A stretch of DNA of 64,000 bases, taken from positions 1 through 64,000 of the forward strand of contig NZ_PDOB01000011.1 in NCBI RefSeq assembly GCF_002760665.1, written 5' to 3'. The stretch's first letter is position 1, and every line of letters starts with the position of its first letter. Made by a program: the position numbers and the translations under genes. Positions 18,249 through 28,643 of the stretch are shown piece after piece. The notes under the pieces are model-generated. The model saw only the letters and a list, made by a program, of their open reading frames with translations, was not told the origin of the DNA and did not search any database. The DNA is from Massilia psychrophila (GTDB taxonomy: Bacteria > Pseudomonadota > Gammaproteobacteria > Burkholderiales > Burkholderiaceae_D).

Positions 18249-19724
18249 TCAAGCGCCGGCTGGCGTGCGGGTGTGCCAGTCGGTGACTTGCTGGTACTGG
18301 TGGGCGATGCCGAGCAGTTTCGCTTCCGCAAAATAATTGCCGATGATCTGCAGTCCGACCGGGCGCTTGCCGTTCTTTTCGCCCTGGCCGAAGCCGCACG
18401 GGATCGACATGCCGGGCAGTCCCGCCAGGCTGGTCGACAAGGTAAAGATGTCGGCCAGGTAGGCGGCAACCGGGTCATCGGTTTTTTCGCCCAGGTCCCA
18501 GGCAACCGTCGGCGCGACCGGTCCCATGATGACGTCGCAGGTGTTGCCCAGCGCGGCCTGGAAGTCGTCGGCGATCAGGCGCCGGATTTTTTGCGCCTTC
18601 ACATAGTAGGCGTCGTAATAGCCGTGGCACAGCACGTAGGTGCCGACCATGATGCGGCGCTGGACTTCGCGCCCGAAACCTTCGGCGCGCGATTTTTTGT
18701 ACATGTCCGACAGGTCCTTGTACTCGGCCGCGCGGTGGCCGTAGCGCACGCCGTCGAAGCGCGCCAGGTTCGACGACGCCTCGGCCGGCGCGATGATGTA
18801 GTAGACCGGAATCGACAGCGCCGTTTTCGGCAGCGAAATGTCGACCAGCGTGGCACCGAGCTTGATGAACTGATCGAGGGCGGCGCGCACCGCTTGTTCC
18901 ACATCGCTCGCCAAACCCTCGCCGAAATACTCTTTCGGCACGCCGATGCGCAGGCCCGCCAGCGGCGAGTCGAGCTCGCGCGTAAAATCTTCGCGCACGT
19001 TGCCTTGGGCGGGGCTCAAGCAGGTCGAGTCGCGCTCGTCGAAGCCGACCATTTCGTTGAGCAGCATGGCGCAGTCTTCGGCCGTCTTTGCCATCGGGCC
19101 GCCCTGGTCGAGCGAAGAGGCGAACGCGATCATGCCGAAGCGCGACACGCGGCCATAGGTCGGCTTGATGCCGGTGACGCCGCAGAACGAGGCGGGCTGG
19201 CGGATCGAGCCGCCGGTGTCGGTGGCGGTAGCGGCCGGCGCCAGGCGGGCGGCGATCGCCGCCGCCGAGCCGCCCGACGAGCCGCCCGGCACCGCCAGCT
19301 TGTCCCACGGGTTCAGGACGGCGCCGAAAGCCGAATTCTGATTCGACGAGCCCATCGCGAATTCGTCGCAATTGAGTTTGCCGACGGTGACCATGCCGGC
19401 CTGCTCGAAGCGCGCGACGACGGTGGCGTTGAAAGGACTGGTGTAATTGGCCAGCATTTTCGAGCCGGCTGTCGAACGCCAGCCTTCGGTGACAAAGATG
19501 TCTTTGTGGGCGATCGGGATGCCGGTCAGGGGACCGGCGGTGCCGGCTTTGATGCGGGCGTCGGCGGCGCCGGCCTGCGCCAGCGACAGCGCCGGATCGA
19601 TATGCAGGAAGGCGTTCAGGTCGCTGGCCTGGGCGCGCTGCAGGAAGTGGCCGGTCAGTTCAACGGCGGACAGCTGTTTCGCGTGCAGCAGCGCGGACAG
19701 CTCTTTGATTGTTTTAGTATGCAT
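18249..19724 (-). CDS. gatA: Asp-tRNA(Asn)/Glu-tRNA(Gln) amidotransferase subunit A
   Basis: A 491-residue amidase-signature enzyme. The Ser-cisSer-Lys triad is present: Lys74 in IPIAHKDIF, Ser149 in [10 protein letters not shown] and Ser173 in [10 protein letters not shown]. It releases ammonia from glutamine for transfer to the tRNA-bound amino acid. It lies between gatC and gatB. The 78-base gap to gatC contains a 12-bp tandem repeat. No strong Shine-Dalgarno precedes the ATG. Confidence 0.96.
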   Translation of the reverse strand: MHTKTIKELSALLHAKQLSAVELTGHFLQRAQASDLNAFLHIDPALSLAQAGAADARIKAGTAGPLTGIPIAHKDIFVTEGWRSTAGSKMLANYTSPFNATVVARFEQAGMVTVGKLNCDEFAMGSSNQNSAFGAVLNPWDKLAVPGGSSGGSAAAIAARLAPAATATDTGGSIRQPASFCGVTGIKPTYGRVSRFGMIAFASSLDQGGPMAKTAEDCAMLLNEMVGFDERDSTCLSPAQGNVREDFTRELDSPLAGLRIGVPKEYFGEGLASDVEQAVRAALDQFIKLGATLVDISLPKTALSIPVYYIIAPAEASSNLARFDGVRYGHRAAEYKDLSDMYKKSRAEGFGREVQRRIMVGTYVLCHGYYDAYYVKAQKIRRLIADDFQAALGNTCDVIMGPVAPTVAWDLGEKTDDPVAAYLADIFTLSTSLAGLPGMSIPCGFGQGEKNGKRPVGLQIIGNYFAEAKLLGIAHQYQQVTDWHTRTPAGA

Positions 19725-19751
19725 GGTTCGATGGTGAGATTCGTGGAGTAT

Positions 19752-19811
19752 CGCTTGCCCGATCGCTTATTCAATTACTGACGTGATCACTTATTCAATC
19801 ACCTATTCGAT
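19752..19811 (-). repeat. 12-bp tandem repeat running through the gatC stop codon
   Basis: Five 12-base units lie end to end. On the minus strand they read ATCGAATAGGTG, ATTGAATAAGTG, ATCACGTCAGTA, ATTGAATAAGCG and ATCGGGCAAGCG. The first holds the last codons and TAG of gatC. Three of the five keep an in-frame stop, so read-through would give V-I-E-stop again and again. The array has clearly grown from the 3' end of gatC and has since drifted. Confidence 0.75.
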
Positions 19812-20105
19812 CACTTTTGGCACCAGGTACAGGCCATCCTGGGTTTTCGGCGCCGGAGCCTGGTAGGCTTCGCGCCGGTTTTCTTCGGTAACGACGTCCT
19901 CGCGCAGGCGCAGCGGCAATTCGCCGAGCCAGGCGGCGAGCGGTTGTGACAGCGGCGCTACGCCGTCGGTATCGATTGCCTGCATCTGCTCGGCCAGCGC
20001 AAAGATGCCATTGAGTTCACCCAAGGCAATCTCGGCATGCGCTTCGTCCATGTCGAGTTGAGCCAGGTGGGCAATCCGTTTTACGTCTGAAAGGGTCAGG
20101 GACAT
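19803..20105 (-). CDS. gatC: Asp-tRNA(Asn)/Glu-tRNA(Gln) amidotransferase subunit C
   Basis: A 100-residue GatC with the usual start [20 protein letters not shown] and the C-terminal segment [20 protein letters not shown]. GatC wraps around GatA and GatB and stabilises the heterotrimer. The ATG at 20105 fits the family; the 31-residue upstream extension does not. It is the first gene of gatCAB and lies divergently from mreB. Confidence 0.93.
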   Translation of the reverse strand: MSLTLSDVKRIAHLAQLDMDEAHAEIALGELNGIFALAEQMQAIDTDGVAPLSQPLAAWLGELPLRLREDVVTEENRREAYQAPAPKTQDGLYLVPKVIE

Positions 20106-21466
<1,361 letters not shown>

Positions 21467-21553
21467 AACGCGGTTCCGGTCTGGCCTTGCAGGACTTGCG
21501 TTCTTCAAGACGTCGGGCTTTGATGCCGCCCCGCGCTGTCATTATTGGAAGTC

Positions 21554-22561
21554 ATGGAATACAGTCCTCCGCCGCTCTTCAAGCAAGGCGCTCCGGCCCG
21601 GGTCAAGGTGACGGTTTTCGCATTCATTTCGATCGCTCTCCTGATGATGGATGCGCGCCTGCACATGCTGGCCACGCTGCGCCAGGGTGCCGCCACTGTG
21701 CTGTACCCGCTGCAGATGGCCGCGCTGCTGCCGCGCGACGCACTGGCCAACATGGGCAACTACTTCTCGACCGTGTCGGTGCTGCAGAAGAAGGTGCGCG
21801 AACTGGAAAGCCAGCAGGCCATCGCCGCCCGCTCGATGCAGCAGGCCCAGCTCCAGATGGCCGAAAACGTCCAGTTGCGCAAACTGATGGGCGCGCGCGA
21901 GCACCTGCCGGTCAAGTCGATGATGAGCGAGATCCTGTACGAGGCGCGCGATCCGTCGACCCGCAAGGTGGTGCTCGACCGTGGCCTGCGCCAGGGCGTA
22001 GCGCTCGGCCTGCCGGTGATCGACAACGCCGGCGTGGTCGGCCAGGTCACCCGCGTGTTCCCGTTCACCGCGGAAGTGACGCTGCTGACCGACAAGGAGC
22101 AGGCAATCCCGGTGCAGGTGCTGCGCAACGGCCTGCGCAGCGTGGCCTATGGCCGCGGCCAATCCGGCCTGCTCGACCTGCGCTTCATGGCGCCGAACGC
22201 CGATATCTTGGTTGGCGACGTGCTGATCACCTCCGGCATGGACGGCGTCTATCCCGCCGGGCTGGCGGTGGCCAAGGTGGTGCAGGTCGAAAGCAGTGCC
22301 ACCGGCGCATTCGGGCGCGTGGTGTGCCAGCCGCTGGCCGGCATCGACCGCAACCGCCAGCTGCTGATTTTGATGTCGGCGCCGGACGTGCTGCCGCGCC
22401 CCGCCGAAGAGCCGCCGAAGGCTCTCGGCAAGAAGCATGGACTGCCGAAGATGGCGCCGCTTAATCTGCCGAAGCTGGCGCCGCCAGTGACAGCCAATGC
22501 GCCGGCCAAGCCGGCCGCAGCCGCGCCGGCCCCGGTCGCCAACCAGGGAGCTGCCCGATGA
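21554..22561 (+). CDS. mreC: Rod-shape determining protein MreC
   Basis: A 335-residue protein with a short cytoplasmic N-terminus, one membrane helix (VFAFISIALLMMDARL region), a coiled coil (about residues 70-105) and the beta-barrel core with VIDNAGVVGQVTRVFPF and GDVLITSGMDGVYPAGLAVA. The last 50 residues are Pro/Ala/Lys rich. The ATG at 21554 has GGAAG upstream. MreC links MreB to PBP2 in the periplasm. Its 3' end overlaps mreD by four bases. Confidence 0.94.
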   Translation: MEYSPPPLFKQGAPARVKVTVFAFISIALLMMDARLHMLATLRQGAATVLYPLQMAALLPRDALANMGNYFSTVSVLQKKVRELESQQAIAARSMQQAQLQMAENVQLRKLMGAREHLPVKSMMSEILYEARDPSTRKVVLDRGLRQGVALGLPVIDNAGVVGQVTRVFPFTAEVTLLTDKEQAIPVQVLRNGLRSVAYGRGQSGLLDLRFMAPNADILVGDVLITSGMDGVYPAGLAVAKVVQVESSATGAFGRVVCQPLAGIDRNRQLLILMSAPDVLPRPAEEPPKALGKKHGLPKMAPLNLPKLAPPVTANAPAKPAAAAPAPVANQGAAR

Positions 22562-23070
22562 ACCGCCCGCATTACATCTTGCAGCCGGTCAGCCCGCTGT
22601 TCATCACGCTCAGCCTGACCGGCGCCTTCATGCTCAATCTGCTGCCGTGGGGCCGCTGGATCGGCGCCCCCGATTTCGTCGCCCTGGTGCTGGTCTTCTG
22701 GGGTATTCACCAGCCGCGCAAGGTCGGCATCGGGATCGCTTTTTTCATGGGCCTGATGATGGATGTGCACGACTCGACCTTGCTTGGCGAGAACGCGCTG
22801 GCCTACACCATGCTGTCCTACCTGGCGATCATGATTCACCGTCGGGTGCTGTGGTTCCCGGTGATGACGCAGGCGGTCCACGTTTTCCCGCTGCTGGTGT
22901 TCACCCAGGCGATCCAGGTGCTGGTGCGCTTCATCGTTTCCGGCCGCTTCCCCGGCTGGCTGCATTTCATCGAGAGCTTTGTCGCCATCGCGCTGTGGCC
23001 GGCGATCACCTGGCTGCTGCTGGCGCCGCAGCGGCGCGCCGTCGACCGCGACCATACACGGCCGATCTGA
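22558..23070 (+). CDS. mreD: Rod-shape determining protein MreD
   Basis: A 170-residue inner-membrane protein with about five helices, starting inside the mreC stop (ATGA). The segment IHQPRKVGIGIAFFMGLMMD is typical of MreD, in which the DxxxxxxLG-like motif follows (DVHDSTLLGENALAY). It is an essential elongasome part of unclear biochemical role. The gene is followed 17 bases later by mrdA. Confidence 0.93.
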   Translation: MNRPHYILQPVSPLFITLSLTGAFMLNLLPWGRWIGAPDFVALVLVFWGIHQPRKVGIGIAFFMGLMMDVHDSTLLGENALAYTMLSYLAIMIHRRVLWFPVMTQAVHVFPLLVFTQAIQVLVRFIVSGRFPGWLHFIESFVAIALWPAITWLLLAPQRRAVDRDHTRPI

Positions 23071-23086
23071 TGCGACGGCGTACGCA

Positions 23087-25042
23087 ATGACTGAATTACA
23101 CAACAACGATCGCGAGATCCATCTTTTCCGGGTGCGCGTCACGGCGCTGTTCGCGCTGGTGTTCGTGTGCTTTGCAATCCTGGTGGGGCGCGTGGTCTGG
23201 CTGCAGGTCATCAAGCACGACGACTACGCCGCGCTGGCCGAGGACAATCGGCTGGCAATCGTGCCGATCGTGCCCAATCGCGGCTTGATCCTCGACCGCC
23301 ACGGCGTCGTCCTGGCGCGTAACTTCTCGGCCTATACGCTGGAAATCACGCCATCGAAGCTGCGCAACACGCTCGACTCGGTGATCGACGAATTGGCCAC
23401 GCTGGTCGTCATCGAGCCGAAGGACCGCAAGCGCTTTCGCACCCTGATGGCCGAATCGAAAAACTTCGAGGGCGTGCCATTGCGCACCCGCCTGACGGAC
23501 GATGAAGTGGCGCGCTTCACCGCCCAGCGCTTCCGCTTCCCCGGGGTGGACGTGCAGGCGCGCCTGTTCCGCCAGTACCCGCTGGGCGAAACGGCCGCGC
23601 ACGTGATCGGCTTCATCGGCCGCATCAACCAGGGCGAGGCGCGCGCGCTCGAAGACGGTGCCGACGCCACCAATTACCGCGGTACCGACCATATCGGCAA
23701 GGAGGGCGTGGAGAAAAGCTACGAGAAACTGCTGCACGGCGTGACCGGCTACGAGAAGGTCATCAAGACCGCCGGCGGGCGTGCGGTAAGCACCCTGTCG
23801 CGCACGGAAGCGACGCCCGGCAGCAACCTGGTGCTGTCGATCGACATCGAACTGCAAAAAATCCTGGAAGAAGCGTTCGACGACTTCCGTGGCGCGCTGG
23901 TGGCGATCGAGCCGGAGACCGGCGACGTGCTGGCCTACGTGTCGCGCCCGGGCTTCGATCCGAACCTGTTCGTCGACGGCATCGACAGCCAGAGCTGGAA
24001 CGAACTCAATACCTCGCTCGACCGTCCGATGCTGAACCGCCCCTTGCAAGGTACCTATCCGCCCGGTTCGACCTTCAAGCCGTTCATGGCGCTGGCCGCC
24101 CTGGAGAAGGGTTTCCGCACGCCGTCGCAGGCGATCCACGACGTCGGCTCGTTCAGCCTGGGGAACTACCGCTGGATGGACGACAAGTTGGGCGGGCACG
24201 GCACGGTCGACATGTACAAGTCGCTCGTCATTTCGTGCAATACCTACTACTACCAGCTCGGGCACGAGATGGGCATCGACCATATCCACGATTTTCTGGA
24301 GCCGTTCGGCTTCGGGCGCCTGACCGGGATCGACCTCGATCACGAAAAAATCGGCGTGCTGCCGTCGAAGCAGTGGAAGCGCCAGCGGTTCGCCAAAAAC
24401 AAGGCGGCGCAGGCCTGGCAGAAGGGCGACAACGTCAACATCGGCATCGGCCAGGGTTACAACAGTTATACCATCCTGCAATTGGCGCATGCGGTGTCGA
24501 CGCTGGCCAACAACGGCGTGGTGATGCGGCCGCACCTGGTCAAGCTGGTGGAAGACGGCAGCACGCGCGTACGCACCCCGACGGTGGCGAAAGAGAGTTT
24601 CCGGATTCCGCTGAAGCAGGAAAACATTGACTTCATCAAGAGCGCAATGGTCGGCGTGACGCAGGAAGGCACCGGCCGCCTGGCGTTCGCCAACGCCGCC
24701 TACTCCGCGGGCGGCAAGACCGGCACGTCGCAAACCGTGGGCTTGAAGCGCGGCGAAAAATACAATGCCAAGACGATGGGCGAGCGATTGCGCGACAACT
24801 CGCTGTACGTGGCGTTCGCGCCGGCCGACAAACCAAAGATCGCGCTGGCGCTGATCGTTGAAAACGCCGGCTTCGGCGCCGCCTACGCCGCGCCGATCGC
24901 GCGCAAGGCGCTCGACTACTACCTGACCGGCAAACGGCCGGCGCCGAAGGCCGGCGCCAAGCCGGTACCGGTCGAGGTCGAAGAAGTGCCGGCCGTGCCG
25001 GCGCCGTTCCAGCCGGGCGCCGAACCGCCGGCGAAGGACTGA
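23087..25042 (+). CDS. mrdA: Penicillin-binding protein 2 (peptidoglycan transpeptidase)
   Basis: A 651-residue class B PBP. It has an N-terminal membrane anchor (about residues 17-37), a pedestal domain with RGLILDRHGVVLARN, and a transpeptidase domain with GSTFKPF (active Ser about 328), the SCN motif and GGKTGTSQT. It cross-links lateral-wall peptidoglycan with RodA. The ATG at 23087 (MTELHNNDREIHLFRVR) is chosen because the anchor follows directly. The C-terminal tail is Pro/Val/Glu rich. Next gene: rodA, three bases away. Confidence 0.96.
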   Translation: MTELHNNDREIHLFRVRVTALFALVFVCFAILVGRVVWLQVIKHDDYAALAEDNRLAIVPIVPNRGLILDRHGVVLARNFSAYTLEITPSKLRNTLDSVIDELATLVVIEPKDRKRFRTLMAESKNFEGVPLRTRLTDDEVARFTAQRFRFPGVDVQARLFRQYPLGETAAHVIGFIGRINQGEARALEDGADATNYRGTDHIGKEGVEKSYEKLLHGVTGYEKVIKTAGGRAVSTLSRTEATPGSNLVLSIDIELQKILEEAFDDFRGALVAIEPETGDVLAYVSRPGFDPNLFVDGIDSQSWNELNTSLDRPMLNRPLQGTYPPGSTFKPFMALAALEKGFRTPSQAIHDVGSFSLGNYRWMDDKLGGHGTVDMYKSLVISCNTYYYQLGHEMGIDHIHDFLEPFGFGRLTGIDLDHEKIGVLPSKQWKRQRFAKNKAAQAWQKGDNVNIGIGQGYNSYTILQLAHAVSTLANNGVVMRPHLVKLVEDGSTRVRTPTVAKESFRIPLKQENIDFIKSAMVGVTQEGTGRLAFANAAYSAGGKTGTSQTVGLKRGEKYNAKTMGERLRDNSLYVAFAPADKPKIALALIVENAGFGAAYAAPIARKALDYYLTGKRPAPKAGAKPVPVEVEEVPAVPAPFQPGAEPPAKD

Positions 25043-25045
25043 CCG

Positions 25046-26158
25046 ATGCGTATCAACGAACGACGCTCCCTGTGGCGGCGCATGAAGCCGCACCTGCTGG
25101 TGTTCGACGCGCCGCTGGCGATGATCCTGTTCCTGCTGCTGGCCACCAGCATGATCACGATGTACTCGGCCGGTATCGAATACCCCGGGCGGCTGGAAAG
25201 CCAGGTGCGCAACACGATGGTGGCCTTCATCGTGATGTGGGCAGCCGCGCTGGTGCCGCCGCAGACGCTGATGCGTCTCGCGGTACCGATCTATACGGCC
25301 GGCGTGGCGCTGCTGGTGGCGGTGTTCCTGTTCGGCATCGTCAAGAAGGGCGCGCGCCGCTGGCTGTATATCGGCTTCGACATCCAGCCATCCGAAATCA
25401 TGAAGATCGCCATGCCGCTGATGCTGGCCTGGTACTTCCACCAGAAGGCCGGCATGGTGCGCTGGCATTCGTTCGTCGTCGCCGCGCTACTGCTGGCGGT
25501 GCCGGTCGGCCTGATCCAGCTGCAGCCGGACCTGGGTACCTCGCTGCTGGTGCTGTCCGCCGGGCTGTACGTGATCTTCCTGGCCGGGCTGTCGTGGAAA
25601 GCGCTGCTGGGCCTGTTCATCGCCGGCGCGGCGTCGTTGCCGGTGGCCTGGTCGCTGATGCACGATTACCAGCGCGACCGCGTGCTGACGCTGATCGATC
25701 CCACCAAGGACCCGCTGGGCAAGGGCTTCCACATCATCCAGTCGGTCATTGCGATCGGCTCAGGCGGCATTGCCGGCAAAGGGCTGCTGAAGGGAACCCA
25801 GTCGCACCTCGAGTTCGTGCCGGAGCACACGACCGACTTCATCTTCTCGATCTACGCCGAGGAATTCGGCCTGATCGGGATCCTCGGCCTGATTTTGATC
25901 TACCTGCTGCTGATCGGACGCGGCCTGATGATCGCCGCGAATGCGCCGACCCTGTTCGCGCGCCTGCTGGCCGGCGCCATTACGATGATCTTCTTTACCT
26001 ATGCCTTCGTCAACATGGGCATGGTCAGCGGCATCTTGCCGGTGGTCGGGGTGCCGCTGCCGTTCATGAGCTATGGCGGTACCGCATTCGTCACCCTCGG
26101 GCTGGGGGCAGGTATCCTGATGAGCATCCAGCGTCACCGCAAGCTGGTGCGGACTTGA
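25046..26158 (+). CDS. rodA: Peptidoglycan glycosyltransferase RodA
   Basis: A 370-residue SEDS-family protein with about ten membrane helices. Conserved elements include LQPDLGTSLLVLSAGLYVIF, the loop QSVIAIGSGGIAGKGLLKGT, PEHTTDFIFSIYAEEFGLIG and PLPFMSYGGTAFVT. It polymerises lipid II with PBP2 during elongation. Its TGA overlaps the TTG start of rlpA. Confidence 0.96.
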   Translation: MRINERRSLWRRMKPHLLVFDAPLAMILFLLLATSMITMYSAGIEYPGRLESQVRNTMVAFIVMWAAALVPPQTLMRLAVPIYTAGVALLVAVFLFGIVKKGARRWLYIGFDIQPSEIMKIAMPLMLAWYFHQKAGMVRWHSFVVAALLLAVPVGLIQLQPDLGTSLLVLSAGLYVIFLAGLSWKALLGLFIAGAASLPVAWSLMHDYQRDRVLTLIDPTKDPLGKGFHIIQSVIAIGSGGIAGKGLLKGTQSHLEFVPEHTTDFIFSIYAEEFGLIGILGLILIYLLLIGRGLMIAANAPTLFARLLAGAITMIFFTYAFVNMGMVSGILPVVGVPLPFMSYGGTAFVTLGLGAGILMSIQRHRKLVRT

Positions 26159-27201
26159 CGCCGCGCAGGATTGAAGCGCTGGCGGCGGCGCTGCTGCTGC
26201 TGCTGGCCGGCTGCGGCGGCCCCAGGCCGAAAGCGGACGCGCCGGCGCTGGTCAACAAGGGGGCGCCGCATCCGAAGTCCGACCCGAATTTGCAGGTGAT
26301 GCCGGCGGCCGGTTCCGGGCGCGGCGGCTACTACATGGACGACGGCCCTGGCGAGCATCCGCCCGCCAACCTGAGCGACGTGCCCGACGCGGTGGTGAAA
26401 GCCGAGCCGCTGTCGAGGTACGCCAACCGGCCGTATGCCGTGTTCGGCAAGACCTATAAACCGATGCCGGCCGATGCGTCGCTGGTCCAGCGCGGCATTG
26501 CCAGCTGGTACGGTAAAAAATTCCACGGCCAGCGCACCTCGTCCGGCGAACTGTACGACATGTACAAGATGACCGCGGCCCATCCGATCTTGCCGATCCC
26601 GTCGTATGCGCGCATCACCAGCGTCTCCGGCGGGCAGTCGGTGATCGTGCGGATCAACGACCGCGGCCCGTTTCATTCGAGCCGCATCGTCGACGTGTCG
26701 TACACGGCGGCGTTGAAACTGGGCCTGCTCGCCAAAGGCAGCCATGAGGTCGAGCTCGAACTGCTGGTGCCGGGCCAGCTTGCGCGCAGCGCCGGCGCCA
26801 TGCGCACTGCGCCGCTGGAAGACCCGCCCGAGATGGCGGCGCTGATGCTCGAGGAGCGCACCAGGCTCGACAGCGAGGCGCGCGTTGAATTGGCAAAAGG
26901 CGTGGCAACAAGCGTGACAACAAGCGCCGCAACAACTGCGGCCGAGCCGCCGCGCAAGTCGCTGTCGGACGGCTTTTACTTGCAGCTGGGCGCCTACAGC
27001 CGCGCCGACAAAGCGGGCCAGGTGCGCGAGCGCTTGCTCGCATCAAGCGCGATGAAGATCATCGAGGTGGTGCAGTCGGGCGCCGTGCACCGCCTGTACG
27101 GCGGCCCGTTCCGCAGCCGCGACGAAGCGCAGCAAGCCGGCCGCGCGCTGCCGCCGGCGCTGGCGATCAAGCCGATCGTGGTGCGCCGCACTGCCGACTG
27201 A
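26155..27201 (+). CDS. rlpA: RlpA-type septal ring lytic transglycosylase with SPOR domain
   Basis: A 348-residue lipoprotein. The frame has no ATG near its beginning; TTG at 26155, overlapping the rodA stop (TTGA), gives MTPRRIEALAAALLLLLAGC, a clear lipoprotein signal with lipobox LAGC. The double-psi beta-barrel RlpA domain holds GIASWYGKKFHGQRTSSGE and RINDRGPFHSSRIVDVS; the catalytic Asp and the WYG motif are present. A Ser/Thr/Ala linker leads to a C-terminal SPOR domain (GFYLQLGAYSRADKAGQVRE) that binds denuded glycan strands at the septum. Last gene of the mre operon. Confidence 0.93.
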   Translation: MTPRRIEALAAALLLLLAGCGGPRPKADAPALVNKGAPHPKSDPNLQVMPAAGSGRGGYYMDDGPGEHPPANLSDVPDAVVKAEPLSRYANRPYAVFGKTYKPMPADASLVQRGIASWYGKKFHGQRTSSGELYDMYKMTAAHPILPIPSYARITSVSGGQSVIVRINDRGPFHSSRIVDVSYTAALKLGLLAKGSHEVELELLVPGQLARSAGAMRTAPLEDPPEMAALMLEERTRLDSEARVELAKGVATSVTTSAATTAAEPPRKSLSDGFYLQLGAYSRADKAGQVRERLLASSAMKIIEVVQSGAVHRLYGGPFRSRDEAQQAGRALPPALAIKPIVVRRTAD

Positions 27202-27218
27202 CCGGACCCGCCAACCGC

Positions 27219-27905
27219 TTATTCGCAATCGCCCATTTCCACGCCGGCAAACGGCCCGGTGATGGCGTCGATTTTTGCCCTGGTGGCGGCGTCGACCCCG
27301 CTGAACCGGAACGCCAGTTTGCTCGGCTGCGCACCGCGCGCCACCAGCCGGGCGCCGTGCACGCCTTGCTTGCCGAGCGTGGCCAGCAAGCTCCGGGCCG
27401 CCGTTTCCGACTTGAACACGCCCAGCGAAATCCCCCATTTGAGCGCCGAGTTGTCGGACACGATGAAGTGATCGGTGACGCCGAGTTTTTTCAGTTCGCC
27501 GGCCTTGCGCTCGGCCGCTTCCTTGCTGCCCTGCGGCGCAATGAAAACGATGTGGCTGGTGGCTTCGCTCTTGGCGAGGCCGTGACGGCTCTGGCGCTCG
27601 CCCAGCTGCAGCGGTGCGAGCTTCGCTTCGAAGCGGCGCGCCTGGGCTGCCGAGAAACTGCCTGCTTCGATGCAGGCGAAGATGGCTGGCGCGGGCGTCG
27701 CCGCCTCGGCCAGCGGCGTGGTGTTGGCACTGGCGGCTGGTGCCGGCACAGGTGGCGCCACCAGCCGCAGCTTGTCGGTGCTGAGCTGGTTTCTCAGCCG
27801 CGCCGGTTCGTGCTCGTTGCCGTTGTAATTGCCGAGCAAGCCCTGGCTGTAGGCGAACAGCAAGCCGTTCAGGCACAGCAGGGACCAGAAGATAAATTTC
27901 AGCAC
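27219..27905 (-). CDS. SPOR-domain protein, membrane anchored
   Basis: A 228-residue protein with an N-terminal hydrophobic anchor (FIFWSLLCLNGLLFAYSQG), a linker to about residue 75 and a SPOR-like region with IEAGSFSAAQARRFEAKLA and WGISLGVFKSETAARSLLAT. It lacks other catalytic motifs. It is the last gene of a minus-strand set behind coaX and converges with rlpA, 17 bases away with no terminator between. It probably binds peptidoglycan at the septum or envelope; role unknown. Such coaX-linked SPOR genes are common in Burkholderiales. Confidence 0.8.
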   Translation of the reverse strand: MLKFIFWSLLCLNGLLFAYSQGLLGNYNGNEHEPARLRNQLSTDKLRLVAPPVPAPAASANTTPLAEAATPAPAIFACIEAGSFSAAQARRFEAKLAPLQLGERQSRHGLAKSEATSHIVFIAPQGSKEAAERKAGELKKLGVTDHFIVSDNSALKWGISLGVFKSETAARSLLATLGKQGVHGARLVARGAQPSKLAFRFSGVDAATRAKIDAITGPFAGVEMGDCE

Positions 27906-27915
27906 AGGCTGTTTC

Positions 27916-28638
27916 CTATTTGACGGCGGCGGCGTGCAGGCCGACCAGCACGATGTTGTCGATCATCCGGTATGGCGTCGACAACGCCTGCGCGATATAG
28001 CGCGCGGCGCCGCCGGACAGCACGCACAAACTGGGGCCGAGCAGGCCGCAGGCGCGCTCGATGGCGCCGGCCTGGGCCGACAGGCAGCCGGACAGGATCG
28101 CGTCGTCGGTATTGTCGGCAAAGCCGGCCGCGGTGGCGCCGCTGGCGACGATCATCGGCAGCTGCGCCGTGTTGCGCGCCAGCGAAGCGGCCATCAGGCC
28201 CAGGCCCGGCAAGATCATCCCGCCGATGAAGTCGCCCTTCAGGTTCAAGGCGTCGATGGTGGTGGCGGTGCCGCAGGTGGCGACCACCAGCGCCCTGTCC
28301 GGCTCCAGCGCGCGCGCGCCGATCGCCGCGGCGAAACGGTCGCAGCCCAACTGCCCCGGGTTACGGTAGCCGTTGCGTACCCCGGCCATTTCAAACACGG
28401 ACGCGAACCAGGTAACGTCGACCGCCGGTATCATCAGCTGCAGCTGGTCGCGCACCTTGGCCCCCGCCACGTTGGAGACAATGGCGCGCGTCACGCCGGC
28501 GTGGCGCCAGCTGGCCGGCAAGTAATTGAGTTCGGCGTGGGTGACGGCGCCGGAGTCGGACCACTGGCCGAGCGGGACGTCGTCGGCCGCCAGTGCCCAT
28601 TTGATGCGGGTGTTGCCGGCGTCGATCAGCAGCAGCAT
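27916..28638 (-). CDS. coaX: Type III pantothenate kinase
   Basis: A 240-residue ASKHA-fold kinase starting MLLLIDAGNTRIKWALA, with the ATP phosphate motif, GCDRFAAAIGA and ATCGTATTIDAL. It phosphorylates pantothenate as the first step of coenzyme A synthesis and, unlike CoaA, is not feedback inhibited. No other pantothenate kinase is seen here. It lies five bases after birA, a common betaproteobacterial pair. Confidence 0.95.
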   Translation of the reverse strand: MLLLIDAGNTRIKWALAADDVPLGQWSDSGAVTHAELNYLPASWRHAGVTRAIVSNVAGAKVRDQLQLMIPAVDVTWFASVFEMAGVRNGYRNPGQLGCDRFAAAIGARALEPDRALVVATCGTATTIDALNLKGDFIGGMILPGLGLMAASLARNTAQLPMIVASGATAAGFADNTDDAILSGCLSAQAGAIERACGLLGPSLCVLSGGAARYIAQALSTPYRMIDNIVLVGLHAAAVK

Positions 28639-28643
28639 GTCAG

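Noticed and set aside
17241-19781. An 846-codon plus-strand open frame across gatB and gatA
   Set aside because: It is a shadow of two clear amidotransferase subunits and has low-complexity Arg/Val/Asp/Gly composition.
23096-25468. A 790-codon minus-strand open frame across mrdA and rodA
   Set aside because: It is a shadow of the PBP2 and RodA genes. It is rich in His, Arg, Gln and Val with no recognisable motif.
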